A stretch of DNA of 64,000 nucleotides from Allobosea sp. (GTDB lineage Bacteria > Pseudomonadota > Alphaproteobacteria > Rhizobiales > Beijerinckiaceae). This document shows positions 23,535-35,275 of the stretch, in pieces. The notes beneath the pieces are model-generated. The model saw nothing but the letters and a program-made list of their open reading frames with translations, did no database searches and was not told the DNA's origin. Numbering within the stretch: position 1 is the stretch's first letter; every line of letters begins with the position of its first letter. The stretch is from NCBI RefSeq assembly GCF_030695125.1, contig NZ_JAUYTP010000008.1, positions 124,001 through 188,000 of the forward strand, in the 5' to 3' direction. Position numbers and translations under genes: made by a program.

Positions 23535-26050
23535 GCGATGCCTGTGAGGCGCGAGCCTTCCGGGCCGCTGTTCTGGAGAAAATAGCGGTCGGCGATCGCG
23601 CTGGAGACGCCCATCAACAACTGCTCGAACAGGAGGATGCTGGTGCGGTCGAGCCGGGAGGCCTCGGCTGTCCGGCACTCGGCGGCGAGTTTCAGGATCA
23701 GCCGGCGCGGCGCCTCCAGCATGCCGTCCTCGGTCAGCGACGGCAGATCGCGGATCTCGGTGTCGAGACGGTCGATCTGGAAAGCGACCGAGCGCGGGTT
23801 GAAGGGATCGAGCATGACGAGATCGAGCACGGGCTGCAGGCTGGCGCCGAGCAGGTAGCGCGAGCGATAGGTGATCTGCGAATCCGTCAGGTCGAGCAGC
23901 GCGTCGAGCGCGTCGCTGGGCGCCGTCGTCTCGGCGAAGTGGCGCGCGAAGCGGCAGGTCGCGATGCCGCGCTCCAGCCGCCGCCCGATGTCGAGGAAAC
24001 GCCAGCCAGGCCCGCGCACCATGTTCTCCTGGCTGAGGCCGGAGAAGGCGGCGAGCGATTTCAGCGCGCGGTCGGCGGTTTCATAGGCCTCGCCCTCGCT
24101 CGGCTTGCGCCCCTCCCCGAGGGTGAGTTGCTGCTGCATGTCGCCAAACAGCCGCCAGGCATCGACCGACAGCCTTTCGCGGATGACCGAGGCCGTCCGC
24201 CTCGCTTCGCGCGTCGTCGAAATCGCCGAGCCATACTGGTCCAGCGCGTGCAGCGCGGCCGAGGCCTGGCTGGCCGGCGTTTGGCCGCGGCCGCCCGGCG
24301 ACGCGCCCCAGGAAACCAGCAGATGGGCGAGCCGGCGCAGCGTCTCGTTGCGTCCCTGGGTCGGGTCGGTGTCGATCAGGCGGCCGAGCAGCGCGCGCAC
24401 CAGCCGCAGTGTCGCCTCGGTCCGTTCGAGATAGCGCCCGAGCCAGAACAGGTTGTCGGCGGCGCGGCTCGGCAGGGTGCCGGTGATCCGGCGGATCGGG
24501 ATGCGGTCGGGCGTCGGCAGTAGCGTGACATGGTCGACGGGCCCGTCCGACGTCACCCAGACATCGCTCGAGCGCACGCCGCTGCGCAGGCTGACGGCGC
24601 GCGCATCGGGCTCGTCAGAGATGCGACAGAAGCCGCCCGGCATCACCTTCCAGCCATCCGGCGTGGCGGCGGCGAAGACGCGCAGCGTCATCGGGCGCGG
24701 CTGCAGACGGCCGTTCTGGAAGACGGGCGTCGTCGAGAGCCGCACCACCTCCTGGCCGACATAGTCCATGCCCCGCGCCTCGACCCTGGCCCGCAGCGCC
24801 TCGCGCTGCTCGGCCGACAGGTCGGCGGCGACCACGGGCCCGGTGTCGAGCCCGCCGCCGGCGCTGCGGAATGCCGGCGCGATGCTCATCTCGTCGAGCC
24901 GGCTGAGCACGTCGGCGCGCTCGCGCGGCTGCCCGCACCACCAGGTCGCGACATTGGGCAGGATCATCTCCTCGCCCAGGATCTTCTCGCCCAGCGCCGG
25001 CAGGAAACTCATCAGCGCCCGCGCCTCGACGACGCCGGAGCCCAGCCCGTTGGCGATATGGACGCTGCCCTTGCGCACGGCCTGGACGAGGCCGGCGACG
25101 CCGAGCGCGGAGGAGGCGTTCAATTCGAGCGGGTCGGCGAAATCGCCGTCGATGCGGCGCCAGATCACGTCGGCGCGCTTGAGGCCGGCGATGGTGCGCA
25201 CATGCACGCGGCCCTCCCGCATCACGAGATCGCCGCCTTCGACCAGGAGGAAGCCGAGATAGCGCGCCAGATAGGTCTGTTCGAAATAGCTTTCGTTGAG
25301 CGGGCCCGGCGTCAGCAGGCAGATGCGCGGCTCGACCCGCTTCGAGCGGGCGACGAGCCCGGCGCGGAAGCCCTGGAAGAAGGCCGCCAGCCGCTCGATG
25401 TTCATCGTCCGGAACATGTCGGGAAAGGCGCGCGACAAGGCGAGCCGGTTTTCCAGCGCATAGCCGGCGCCCGAGGGCGCCTGCGTGCGGTCCTGCAGAA
25501 CCCACCAGCGCCCGTCGGGCCCGCGCCCGAGATCGGCGGCGTAGAGCTGGAGCGCGCCGCCGCCGGGAGCCCCCTGCAGCGGGCGCAGATAATCCGGGCT
25601 GCCGGTGACCACCGAAGCGGGAAGCAGCCCGTTGGCGATCATCTCGCCGGGGCCGTAGATGTCGTCGAGCAGGCGGCTGAGCAGATCGGCGCGCTGGGCG
25701 ACGCCGGCTGCGATCGTCTGCCATTCGGCGCCGGTGATGACCAGCGGGACATGGGACAGCGGCCAGGCGCGCTCGCCTGCCGTGGGATCGCGCGGGTCGA
25801 TGTCGCCATGGACGCGGTAGGACACGCCGGTATCGTGGACATGCCGGTCGGCGAGGCCGAAGCGCTGGGTCAGCTCGTCGGGCGAAAGCGCGCACCATTC
25901 CGACAGGAACGGCTCCCAATGCGGGCGAATCTGCCCGTCCGGGCCGACGAGCTCGTCATGCACGCCGGGAAGCGGGCGATAGCCCGCCAGCAGAGCGTTG
26001 CGCCGCTCCGTCCTCGTGCGCACAGACGGTGATCGGCTCTGTAATGCCAT
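23531..26050 (-). CDS. Fused circularly permuted ATP-grasp / alpha-E domain protein
   Basis: 839 aa; N-terminal half has IYGPGEMIANGLLPASVV and LNESYFEQTYLARYLGFLLVEGGDL (permuted ATP-grasp family); C-terminal half starts LPSRAADNLFWLGRYLERTEATLRLVR (alpha-E). Confidence 0.88.
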
Positions 26051-26059
26051 CGGTTGCGT

Positions 26060-29000
26060 CTACACTCCGGGAGGACGCCGCAAATCCAGAGTCAGCGGAA
26101 ATTCGGCGCTGCGCTCTTCGGGCGGAATCGCCAGCGCGCCGGGAGTATGACCGATCGCTTCGAAACGTGCGAGCCGGCGCGCCTCCGCCTCATAGGAATT
26201 CACAGGCGGCGTCTCATAATTGCGACCGCCGGGATGGGCGACATGGTAGACGCAACCGCCGAGCGAGCGTCCGACCCAGGTATCGACGATGTCGAAGGTC
26301 AGGGGTGCATGCACCGGGATCGTCGGATGCAGCCCAGAGGCCGGCTGCCAGGCCTTGAAGCGCAGGCCCGCGACGCTCTCGCCCGGCGCTCCCGCCGCCG
26401 TCATCGGCAGGCGCCTGCCGTTGCAGGTGATGAGGTGGCGGCCGGGCACCAGCCCTTTGGCCTTGACCTGCAGGCGTTCGACCGACGAGTCGACATAGCG
26501 CACCGTGCCACCGATCGCGCCCTCCTCGCCCATGACATGCCAGGGTTCGAGCGCCTGCCGGATCTCGATCTCGACGCCGCCATGCTCCACCTTGCCGAAG
26601 AACGGGAAGCGGAATTCGGCCTGCGCCTCGAACCAGACCGGATCGAAGGCGTAGCCGGCGCGCCCGAGATCGCCGAGCACGTCCTTGAAGTCCTGCCAGA
26701 CCATCTCGGGCAGCATGAAGCGGTCATGCAGCGTCGTGCCCCAGCGCGTCAGGCTGCCCGTCTGCGGCTCGCGCCAGAACCACGCGATCAGCGCGCGCAC
26801 CAGAAGCTGCTGCGCCAGGCTCATGCGCGCATCCGGCGGCATCTCGAAGCCGCGGAACTCGATGAGCCCGAGCCGCCCCGTCGGCCCGTCGGGCGAGTAG
26901 AGCTTGTCGATGCAGATCTCGCTGCGGTGGGTGTTGCCGGAGACGTCGACCAGCAGGTTGCGCAGCAGCCGGTCGACCAGCCAGAGCGGGATCGCGGGCT
27001 CGCCCGGACGCGGGATCTTGGCCAGCGCGATCTCGAGTTCGTAGAGCGCGTCGTGCCGGCCCTCGTCGATGCGCGGCGCCTGGCTGGTCGGGCCGATGAA
27101 CAGGCCCGAGAACAGGTAGGACAGCGAAGGGTGCCGGTTCCAGTACAGCACCAGGCTCTTGAGCAGGTCGGGGCGCCGCAGGAAGGGCGAGTCGGGCGGG
27201 GTGATGCCGCCGAGCACGACATGGTTGCCGCCGCCGGTGCCGGTGTGGCGCCCGTCGACCATGAGCTTCTCGGCGCAGAGCCGCGACTGCCGCGCCTCGT
27301 CATAGACGCCCCGCGTGATCTCGACCGCTTCACGCCAGTTGCGGGCCGGATGGATGTTGACCTCGATAACGCCGGGGTCGGGCGTGACCTTGACGACGTT
27401 CAGCCGCGGGTCGTGCGGCGGCGGGTATCCCTCGATATGGACCGGCTGGTTGCGCTCGCGCGCCACCTGCTCGACGCTGGCGATCAGGTCGAGGTAATCC
27501 TCCAGCCGCTCGACCGGCGGCAGGAAGACGCACAGCACCTTGTCGCGGATTTCGAGGCTGATCGCAGTGCGCACATGCTCCCCGCCGATCTCCTGCTCGG
27601 TGCGGTCCTGAGCGGAGGCGCCACTCGCCTCGACCGAACGCGACATCTGGTGCGGGGGCTGCTGGGAGAACGGCGCCTCGACATGAATCGGAGCCTCTGG
27701 CGGCGGCGGATCGGCGGCCGGACCGAATCCCCCGGCGATGCGCGGCAGCGGCGGGCGCGCCTCCATCGGGTCCTGCGGGTGGACATGCGGATACTCTGCC
27801 TTCGGTACCACCGGCAGCGAGCCGAGCGGCAGCCGGTAACCGACGGGGGAATCGCCCGGCACGAGGAAGAGCTTGCCGCGCCTGAGCTTCCATTTCTCCG
27901 AGCGCCAGCGCTTGTCGCCCGCCTGGCTCTGCCAGCGCTGGACGGGAATGACGTAGCCACGCGGCTTGCCCAGGCCCAACTGGAAGACCTGCTGCATGCG
28001 CGCGCGTTCTTCCGGGTCGGCCAGACGCGGGTCGAGCGGGTCGACATTGTCGGGAAGCTGGGCCTCCTTCAACAGCCAGTAGCCGGTGTCCTCATAGGCT
28101 GGCATCACATAGTCGGAGCCGAGCCCGAGCTTGTCGGACAGGCCCTCGGCCAGCGCCTCGGCCTCGGCCATCGTCGCGCCGGCTTCCAACTCGCGATCGC
28201 CTCCCGTCGGGGCGCCGGGCTCGCGGGCGATCAGCGCGGCGTCGCGCCAGATCGGCTCGCCATCGGCGCGCCAGTACAGCGCGAAGGCCCAGCGTGGCAG
28301 GCTCTCGCCGGGATACCATTTGCCCTGGCCGTAATGCAGCATGCCGCCCGGCGCGAAACGCTCGCGCAAGCGTCGGATCATGACGTCGGCGCGTTGGCGC
28401 TTGGTCGGCCCGACAGCGGCGATGTTCCATTCCTCGCCGGTCTGGTCGTCGACGGAGACGAAGGTCGGCTCGCCGCCCATGGTCAGGCGGACATCGCCGG
28501 CCTGGAGATCGGCCTCGACCTGCTCGCCCAGCGCATCGAGCCGCTGCCAGGATTCATCCGAGAAGGGCAGGGTGATCCGCGGCACCTCATGCACGCGCGC
28601 CACGCTCATCTCGAAATCGAAGGTCGTCTCGGCATAGCTGGCGACACCCGAGACCGGCGCGGCCGAGCGGTAATGCGGCGTCGCCGCCAGCGGCAGATGG
28701 CCCTCGCCGGTCAGGAGCCCTGAGGTCGGGTCGAGCCCGATCCAACCGGCGCCGGGGATATAGACCTCCGCCCAGGCGTGGAGGTCGGTGAAATCCTTGT
28801 CCGTGCCGGCCGGCCCTTCCAGCGGGTCGATATCCGCCTTCATCTGGATCAGGTAGCCGGAGACGAACCGCGCGGCGAGGCCGAGCTGTCGCAGGATCTG
28901 CACGAGCAGCCAGCTCGAATCGCGGCATGAGCCGGATCTGATGTCGAGCGTATGCTCCGGCTCCTGGACGCCGGGCTCCATGCGGATACCGTAGGCGATC

Positions 29001-29464
29001 GCGCCGGAGAGCCGCGCATTCAGGTCGACGACGAAGTTGACGGTGTTGGTCGGCTCGCGCGGGATCGTCGCCAGGAAGGCCTGCAGCAGCGGCCCGGCCG
29101 GCTCTGTCACGAGATAGGGGGCCAGCTCCGCCCGCAGCTCGTCAGGGTAGCTGAAGGGGAAGATCTCGGCATCGGTTTCGACGAAGAAGTCGAAGGGGTT
29201 GATGATCGACAACTCGGTGACGAGATCGACCTCGATGCGGAACTCGCTCACCGGCTCCGGAAAGACATAGCGCGCCAGCCAGTTGCCGCTCGGGTCCTGC
29301 TGCCAGTTCACGAAATGCTCGGCCGGGGTGACCTTCAGCGCGTAGCTGTTGATCGCGGCCCGGCAATGCGGCGCCGGCCGCAGCCGGATGATCTGCGGCC
29401 CGAGCGTGACCGGGCGATCATAGCGGTAATGGGTGACGTGGTGGAGCGCGGCGATGATGGCCAA
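26060..29464 (-). CDS. Transglutaminase-like + DUF2126 large protein (1134 aa)
   Basis: N-terminal [26 protein letters not shown]...[35 protein letters not shown]-terminal region resembles DUF2126. Confidence 0.87.
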   Translation of the reverse strand: MAIIAALHHVTHYRYDRPVTLGPQIIRLRPAPHCRAAINSYALKVTPAEHFVNWQQDPSGNWLARYVFPEPVSEFRIEVDLVTELSIINPFDFFVETDAEIFPFSYPDELRAELAPYLVTEPAGPLLQAFLATIPREPTNTVNFVVDLNARLSGAIAYGIRMEPGVQEPEHTLDIRSGSCRDSSWLLVQILRQLGLAARFVSGYLIQMKADIDPLEGPAGTDKDFTDLHAWAEVYIPGAGWIGLDPTSGLLTGEGHLPLAATPHYRSAAPVSGVASYAETTFDFEMSVARVHEVPRITLPFSDESWQRLDALGEQVEADLQAGDVRLTMGGEPTFVSVDDQTGEEWNIAAVGPTKRQRADVMIRRLRERFAPGGMLHYGQGKWYPGESLPRWAFALYWRADGEPIWRDAALIAREPGAPTGGDRELEAGATMAEAEALAEGLSDKLGLGSDYVMPAYEDTGYWLLKEAQLPDNVDPLDPRLADPEERARMQQVFQLGLGKPRGYVIPVQRWQSQAGDKRWRSEKWKLRRGKLFLVPGDSPVGYRLPLGSLPVVPKAEYPHVHPQDPMEARPPLPRIAGGFGPAADPPPPEAPIHVEAPFSQQPPHQMSRSVEASGASAQDRTEQEIGGEHVRTAISLEIRDKVLCVFLPPVERLEDYLDLIASVEQVARERNQPVHIEGYPPPHDPRLNVVKVTPDPGVIEVNIHPARNWREAVEITRGVYDEARQSRLCAEKLMVDGRHTGTGGGNHVVLGGITPPDSPFLRRPDLLKSLVLYWNRHPSLSYLFSGLFIGPTSQAPRIDEGRHDALYELEIALAKIPRPGEPAIPLWLVDRLLRNLLVDVSGNTHRSEICIDKLYSPDGPTGRLGLIEFRGFEMPPDARMSLAQQLLVRALIAWFWREPQTGSLTRWGTTLHDRFMLPEMVWQDFKDVLGDLGRAGYAFDPVWFEAQAEFRFPFFGKVEHGGVEIEIRQALEPWHVMGEEGAIGGTVRYVDSSVERLQVKAKGLVPGRHLITCNGRRLPMTAAGAPGESVAGLRFKAWQPASGLHPTIPVHAPLTFDIVDTWVGRSLGGCVYHVAHPGGRNYETPPVNSYEAEARRLARFEAIGHTPGALAIPPEERSAEFPLTLDLRRPPGV

Positions 29465-29709
29465 GGGCTGGGCACCTGCTTGTCATGGGCCGGCAAGATG
29501 CCGGGATGTCTCACGTTAGCGAGGCCGGCATGGCTCGCAAAGCCGCATCTCGCGACGCATTGCCCGATCCGGGCGGCTCGATGCACAAGAACTGTGCAGC
29601 AACATCTGGACACGGGCCTCGTCCTGCTGGACAGAAGCCGCCGACTGGTTCCACATTCACGCCAATGGCCGACGCGTTCGGCCGACAATCCAAAACGATG
29701 GGGACTGCG

Positions 29710-31314
29710 ATGCGTCAGGTTGCGAAATTGATGATGGCGTCGGCCTTCACCGCCTTGCTGGCGACGACGGCCCATACCACGGGGGCGCTGGCCCAAACCC
29801 CGAAGGACACGGTGGTGATGGCCAAGCAGATCGACGACATCATCTCGCTCGATCCCGCCGAGGCCTTCGAATTCTCCGGCGTCGAAGTCGTCACCAACCT
29901 CTACGACAAGCTGATGGGCGTCGATCTCGCCAAGAACAACGAACTCGTCCCGGAACTCGCCCAGAGCTGGACGGTCAGCCCCGACAACCTGACCTACACC
30001 TTCAAGCTCCGTCCCGGCGTGAAATTCCATTCCGGCAACCCACTGACGGCGGCCGACGTGGTCTATTCCTTCCAGCGCGCTGTGACGCTCAACAAGTCGC
30101 CGGGCTTCATCCTCGCCCAGTTCGGCTTCACCAAGGACAACGTCACGGACAAGGTGAAGGCGACCGACGACGGCACGGTCGTGATCACCGTCTCCAAGCC
30201 CTTCGCGCCGACCTTCTTCTTGAACTGCCTGACCTCGGGCGTCGCCTCGATCGTCGACACCAAGCTGGTCAAGGCCAATGAGAAGGACGGCGACTGGGGC
30301 AATGGCTGGCTGAAGCAGAACTCGGCCGGCTCCGGCGCCTACAAGGTCCGCGCCTACCGCCCCAACGAGCAATACGCGCTCGACGCCAACGAGGCCTGGT
30401 ACAAGGGCGCGCCGAAGAACAAGCGCATCGTCGTGCGCCATGTCGCCGAGCCGGCTTCGCAGCGCCTCCTGCTCGAGAAGGGCGACATCGACATCGCCCG
30501 CAACCTCTCGAAGGACCAGCTTGCCGCGGTCAAGACCAACAAGGACGTCGACATCGTCCAGGGCGACAAGGGCTACATCCTTTATCTCGGCCTCAACACC
30601 AAGAACCCCAACTTCGCCAAGCCCGAAGTGCGCGAGGCGCTGAAATACCTCGTCGATTACGCCTCGATCGAGCGCAACATCGTCGAGGGCACCTACAAGG
30701 CCCATCAGTCCTTCCTGCCCAAGGGCTTCCTCGGCGCGATCGACGACAAGCCCTACACATTCAATCCGGCCAAGGCCAAGGAACTGCTCGCCAAGGCAGG
30801 CCTCCCCAACGGCTTCAGCGTCACCATGGATGTCCGCTCGGTCAGCCCCATCACCGACATCGCCCAGGCGATCCAGGCGAACTGGGCCCAGGCAGGCATC
30901 AAGCTCGAGCTGCTCCCAGGCGACGGCAAGCAGACCCTGACCAAGTACCGCGCCCGCACCCATGACATCTATATCGGCCAGTGGGGTCCGGACTATCTCG
31001 ACCCGCATACCAATGCCGAGACCTTCGCCATCAACGAGAACAATGGCGAGGACGCGAAGTCGAAGACGCTGGCCTGGCGCAATGCCTGGGACATCCCCGA
31101 GATGACCAAGACGACGCAGGCCAACGTCCTCGAGACGGACGCCGCCAAGCGCGCCGCCGTCTACGGCACCCTGCAGCGGGAACACCAGAAGGTCTCGCCC
31201 TTCGTCATCATGTTCCAGCAGGTCGAAGTCTCGGCCGATCGCAAGAACGTCAAGGGTTGGGCCATCGGGCCGAGCTCGGACACCAACTTCTACGCGCCGA
31301 TCTCGAAGAACTGA
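29710..31314 (+). CDS. ABC transporter substrate-binding protein (SBP_bac_5, peptide/nickel family)
   Basis: Signal peptide; YDKLMGVDLAKNNELVPELAQSWTVSPDNLTYTFKLRPGVKFHSGNPLTAADVVYSF. Confidence 0.92.
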   Translation: MRQVAKLMMASAFTALLATTAHTTGALAQTPKDTVVMAKQIDDIISLDPAEAFEFSGVEVVTNLYDKLMGVDLAKNNELVPELAQSWTVSPDNLTYTFKLRPGVKFHSGNPLTAADVVYSFQRAVTLNKSPGFILAQFGFTKDNVTDKVKATDDGTVVITVSKPFAPTFFLNCLTSGVASIVDTKLVKANEKDGDWGNGWLKQNSAGSGAYKVRAYRPNEQYALDANEAWYKGAPKNKRIVVRHVAEPASQRLLLEKGDIDIARNLSKDQLAAVKTNKDVDIVQGDKGYILYLGLNTKNPNFAKPEVREALKYLVDYASIERNIVEGTYKAHQSFLPKGFLGAIDDKPYTFNPAKAKELLAKAGLPNGFSVTMDVRSVSPITDIAQAIQANWAQAGIKLELLPGDGKQTLTKYRARTHDIYIGQWGPDYLDPHTNAETFAINENNGEDAKSKTLAWRNAWDIPEMTKTTQANVLETDAAKRAAVYGTLQREHQKVSPFVIMFQQVEVSADRKNVKGWAIGPSSDTNFYAPISKN

Positions 31315-31330
31315 GATCATCTGACCAGCC

Positions 31331-31370
31331 AGCCCCGCCTCGGCCTCTTAGGGCTGCGGCGGGGCTTTTG
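31331..31370 (+). terminator. Terminator/attenuator-like hairpin between SBP and permease genes
   Basis: AGCCCCGCC...GGCGGGGCT followed by TTTTGCTT. Confidence 0.65.
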
Positions 31371-31426
31371 CTTCCGGTTGGCCCTGCAGGGCCGGTCCCG
31401 GTCAAAGAAAACGGAAACAAGCTGGC

Positions 31427-32491
<1,065 letters not shown>

Positions 32492-32498
32492 GGCGCTC

Positions 32499-33389
32499 AT
32501 GACCACCTGGACCGACTACCTCCTCTCCGATTCGCCAGCCTCCCGCCGTCAGGCCCGCCTGGGCCAGGCCTATCGCAAATGGCTCGCCTTCCGGCGCAAC
32601 CCACTCGCCATGGTCGGGCTTTGCATCATTGTCGCGCTCCTGCTGGTCGCGGCCTTCGCGCCGCTGATCGCCACCGCCGATCCGCTGGCGCAGAATCTCG
32701 ACCGCCGGCTGCTGCCGCCCTCGGGCACCAATATCTTCGGCACGGATTCGCTCGGCCGCGACATCTTCAGCCGCATCGTCTACGGCACCCGCGTCACGCT
32801 GGTCATCGTGCTGCTCGTCGTGGTGTCGGTGGGGCCGATCGGCCTCCTGATCGGCGCGACCTCGGGCTATCTCGGCGGCTGGGTCGATCGGCTGTTGATG
32901 CGGATCACGGACGTATTCCTGGCCTTTCCTCGGCTCGTGCTGGCGCTCGCTTTCGTGGCCGCGCTCGGCCCCGGTCTGGAGAACGCCGTCATCGCTATCG
33001 CCATCACCGCCTGGCCGCCCTATGCGCGGGTCGCCCGCGCCGAGACGCAGATCATCCGCCAGCAGGACTATATCGCTGCGATCCGCCTGCAGGGGGCCTC
33101 GCAATGGCGCATCGTCTGGAAGCATGTCGTGCCGATGTGCCTGCCCTCGCTGATCGTGCGCACCACGCTCGACATGGCCGGAATCATCCTGATCGCGGCG
33201 GGCCTCGGCTTCCTGGGTCTCGGCGCCCAGCCGCCGATCCCCGAATGGGGCGCGATGATCTCGGCCGGCCGCGAGCAGATCTTCGACCAGTGGTGGGTCG
33301 CGACCTTCCCCGGCATCGCCATCTGCGTCGTCGCACTCGGCTTCAACCTGCTCGGCGACGGCCTGCGCGACGTCATGGATGCGAGGTGA
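32499..33389 (+). CDS. ABC transporter permease (DppC-like)
   Basis: 296 aa; GTNIFGTDSLGRDIFSRIVYGTRVTL typical of DppC. Confidence 0.92.
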   Translation: MTTWTDYLLSDSPASRRQARLGQAYRKWLAFRRNPLAMVGLCIIVALLLVAAFAPLIATADPLAQNLDRRLLPPSGTNIFGTDSLGRDIFSRIVYGTRVTLVIVLLVVVSVGPIGLLIGATSGYLGGWVDRLLMRITDVFLAFPRLVLALAFVAALGPGLENAVIAIAITAWPPYARVARAETQIIRQQDYIAAIRLQGASQWRIVWKHVVPMCLPSLIVRTTLDMAGIILIAAGLGFLGLGAQPPIPEWGAMISAGREQIFDQWWVATFPGIAICVVALGFNLLGDGLRDVMDAR

Positions 33390-34246
33390 GCGTGATCGAC
33401 CAGCCCCTCCTCGAACTCGACAATCTGCGCGTCGATTTCCACACGCCCACAGGCATCGTCCATGCCGTGCGCGGCCTGTCCTTCACGCTCGGCCGCGAGC
33501 GGCTCGGCATCGTCGGCGAGTCCGGCTCCGGCAAGTCGATGACCGGGCGCGCCATCCTCGACCTGATCCCGCCGCCCGGCGTCGTCGCGGCCGACCGCAT
33601 GGTCTATCGTGGCCAGGACCTGCAGACGATGGACAAGCGCGAGCGCCGCAAGCTGCGCGGCCGCCACATCTCGATGGTGATGCAGGACCCGAAATTCTCG
33701 CTCAACCCGGTCCGCACGGTCGGCGACCAGATCGCCGAGGCCTATCGCGTCCACCACAAGGCCAGCGCCCGCGAGGCGAAGCAGCGCTCGCTCGCCATGC
33801 TGGAACAGGTCCAGATCCGCGAGCCCGCCCGCGTCTACGGCCTCTACCCGCACGAGGTCTCGGGCGGCATGGGCCAGCGCGTCATGATCGCGATGATGCT
33901 GATCGCCGAGCCCGACATCCTGATCGCCGACGAGCCGACCTCGGCGCTCGACGTCACCGTCCAGCTGCAGATCCTCAAGATCCTCGACGATCTCGTCACC
34001 CAGCGCGGCATGGGGCTGATCTTCATCAGCCATGATTTGCATCTGGTGCAGTCCTTCTGCGACCGCGTCATCGTCATGTATGGCGGCAAGGCGATGGAAA
34101 CGTTGCCGGCGGCCGAACTCGCCGACGAATCCGCCCGCGCGAGGCGCCACCCCTACACGCTGGGCCTGCTCGGCTGCCTGCCCGATCTCGACCATCCCAA
34201 GGCCGAACTCGCCACGCTCACCCGCGACCCGGCATGGCTGGCATGA
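33386..34246 (+). CDS. ABC transporter ATP-binding protein (DppD-like)
   Basis: Walker A GESGSGKSM, signature VSGGMGQRVMIAMML, Walker B DILIADEPTSALDV; GTG start at 33386 or 33392. Confidence 0.92.
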   Translation: MSVIDQPLLELDNLRVDFHTPTGIVHAVRGLSFTLGRERLGIVGESGSGKSMTGRAILDLIPPPGVVAADRMVYRGQDLQTMDKRERRKLRGRHISMVMQDPKFSLNPVRTVGDQIAEAYRVHHKASAREAKQRSLAMLEQVQIREPARVYGLYPHEVSGGMGQRVMIAMMLIAEPDILIADEPTSALDVTVQLQILKILDDLVTQRGMGLIFISHDLHLVQSFCDRVIVMYGGKAMETLPAAELADESARARRHPYTLGLLGCLPDLDHPKAELATLTRDPAWLA

Positions 34247-34263
34247 TGAGCTCGACCCTCCTC

Positions 34264-34390
34264 TGTCATTCCGGGGCGCTGCGCAGCAGCGAACCCGGAA
34301 CCCACGACCGGGTTGAGCCTGCATGCAGTCCGACCGGTGCGCCCGGTCGTGGGTTCCGGGTTCTTCGCTGCGCGAAGCCCCGGAATGACA
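34264..34390. repeat. Intergenic long inverted repeat, family A copy 1
   Basis: TGTCATTCCGGGGC...GAACCCGGAACCCACGACCGGG...CCCGGTCGTGGGTTCCGGGTTC...GCCCCGGAATGACA. Confidence 0.92.
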
Positions 34391-34403
34391 GCGAGTTGCC
34401 CGC

Positions 34404-35156
34404 ATGACCACTGAACCCGCCATCCGCGTCGAAAACCTCAACGTCTCCTTCGGCGACTCGCATGTCGTGAAGGACCTCTCCTTCTCGGTCGCCTCCGGCG
34501 AGAGCTACGGCATCGTTGGCGAATCGGGCTCGGGCAAGTCGACCGTGCTGCGCGTGCTCTCGGGGCTGAACCGGCACTGGAGCGGCACGGTCGAGATCGC
34601 CGGGCAGACCCAGCCGAAGATCCGCGACAAGGCGTTCTACCGCGCCGTCCAGATGGTCTTTCAGGACCCCTACGGCTCGCTCCACCCCAAGAAGACGGTC
34701 GATGACACGCTGGCCGAGCCGCTCGCCATCCACGCCATCGGCGACGCCGAGACGCGGATCGGCCGGGCGATGTCGGAGGTCGGCCTGCCCGCCTCCTTCC
34801 GCTTCCGCTATCCGCACCAGCTTTCCGGCGGTCAGCGCCAGCGCGTCGCGATCGCGCGCGCCCTGGTGCTCGAACCCACCATCCTGCTGCTCGACGAGCC
34901 GACCTCGGCGCTGGACGTCTCGATCCAGGCCGAGGTTTTGAACCTGCTGCAGGCGCTGCGCCACGAGCGGAAGCTGACCTACATCCTCGTCAGCCACGAT
35001 CTCGCCGTCGTCGCGCATATGTGCCAGCGTTTGCTGGTGATGCAGTTCGGCCAGGGTGTCGAGGAGATGACGGCCCAGACGCTCGCCGCCCGCACGCCGA
35101 AGACGGATTATGCCCGGCAGCTGTTGACCGCGAGCGAGGGCTTCCGGCGAGTCTGA
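34404..35156 (+). CDS. ABC transporter ATP-binding protein (DppF-like)
   Basis: GESGSGKSTVLRVLSG, LSGGQRQRVAIARALVLEP, LLLDEPTSALDVS. Confidence 0.92.
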   Translation: MTTEPAIRVENLNVSFGDSHVVKDLSFSVASGESYGIVGESGSGKSTVLRVLSGLNRHWSGTVEIAGQTQPKIRDKAFYRAVQMVFQDPYGSLHPKKTVDDTLAEPLAIHAIGDAETRIGRAMSEVGLPASFRFRYPHQLSGGQRQRVAIARALVLEPTILLLDEPTSALDVSIQAEVLNLLQALRHERKLTYILVSHDLAVVAHMCQRLLVMQFGQGVEEMTAQTLAARTPKTDYARQLLTASEGFRRV

Positions 35157-35275
35157 GGGGCGCCCCTCGATCTGAGCGTTTGGCAATCCCGCGGCTTGGT
35201 CGCATTCTCGTCGCAAGCCCGCGGTCCAGATGGACGCCGCCCGATATTGCGACCGGGCATGGAGAAAGCAAAGAC

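Noticed and set aside
24530-26032. 500-aa plus-strand ORF
   Set aside because: Antisense to the ATP-grasp-alpha-E gene; no domain similarity recognised
26054-28723. 889-aa plus-strand ORF
   Set aside because: Antisense to the transglutaminase-DUF2126 gene; Arg/Ala/Gln-rich shadow ORF typical of high-GC DNA with no recognisable domain
29335-31320. 661-aa minus-strand ORF
   Set aside because: Antisense to a clear SBP_bac_5 gene; low-complexity GVL/D composition
34264-34390. Family A repeats as CRISPR or as a toxin-antitoxin/ncRNA gene
   Set aside because: Single isolated palindromes with no spacer periodicity; better explained as dispersed intergenic repeats
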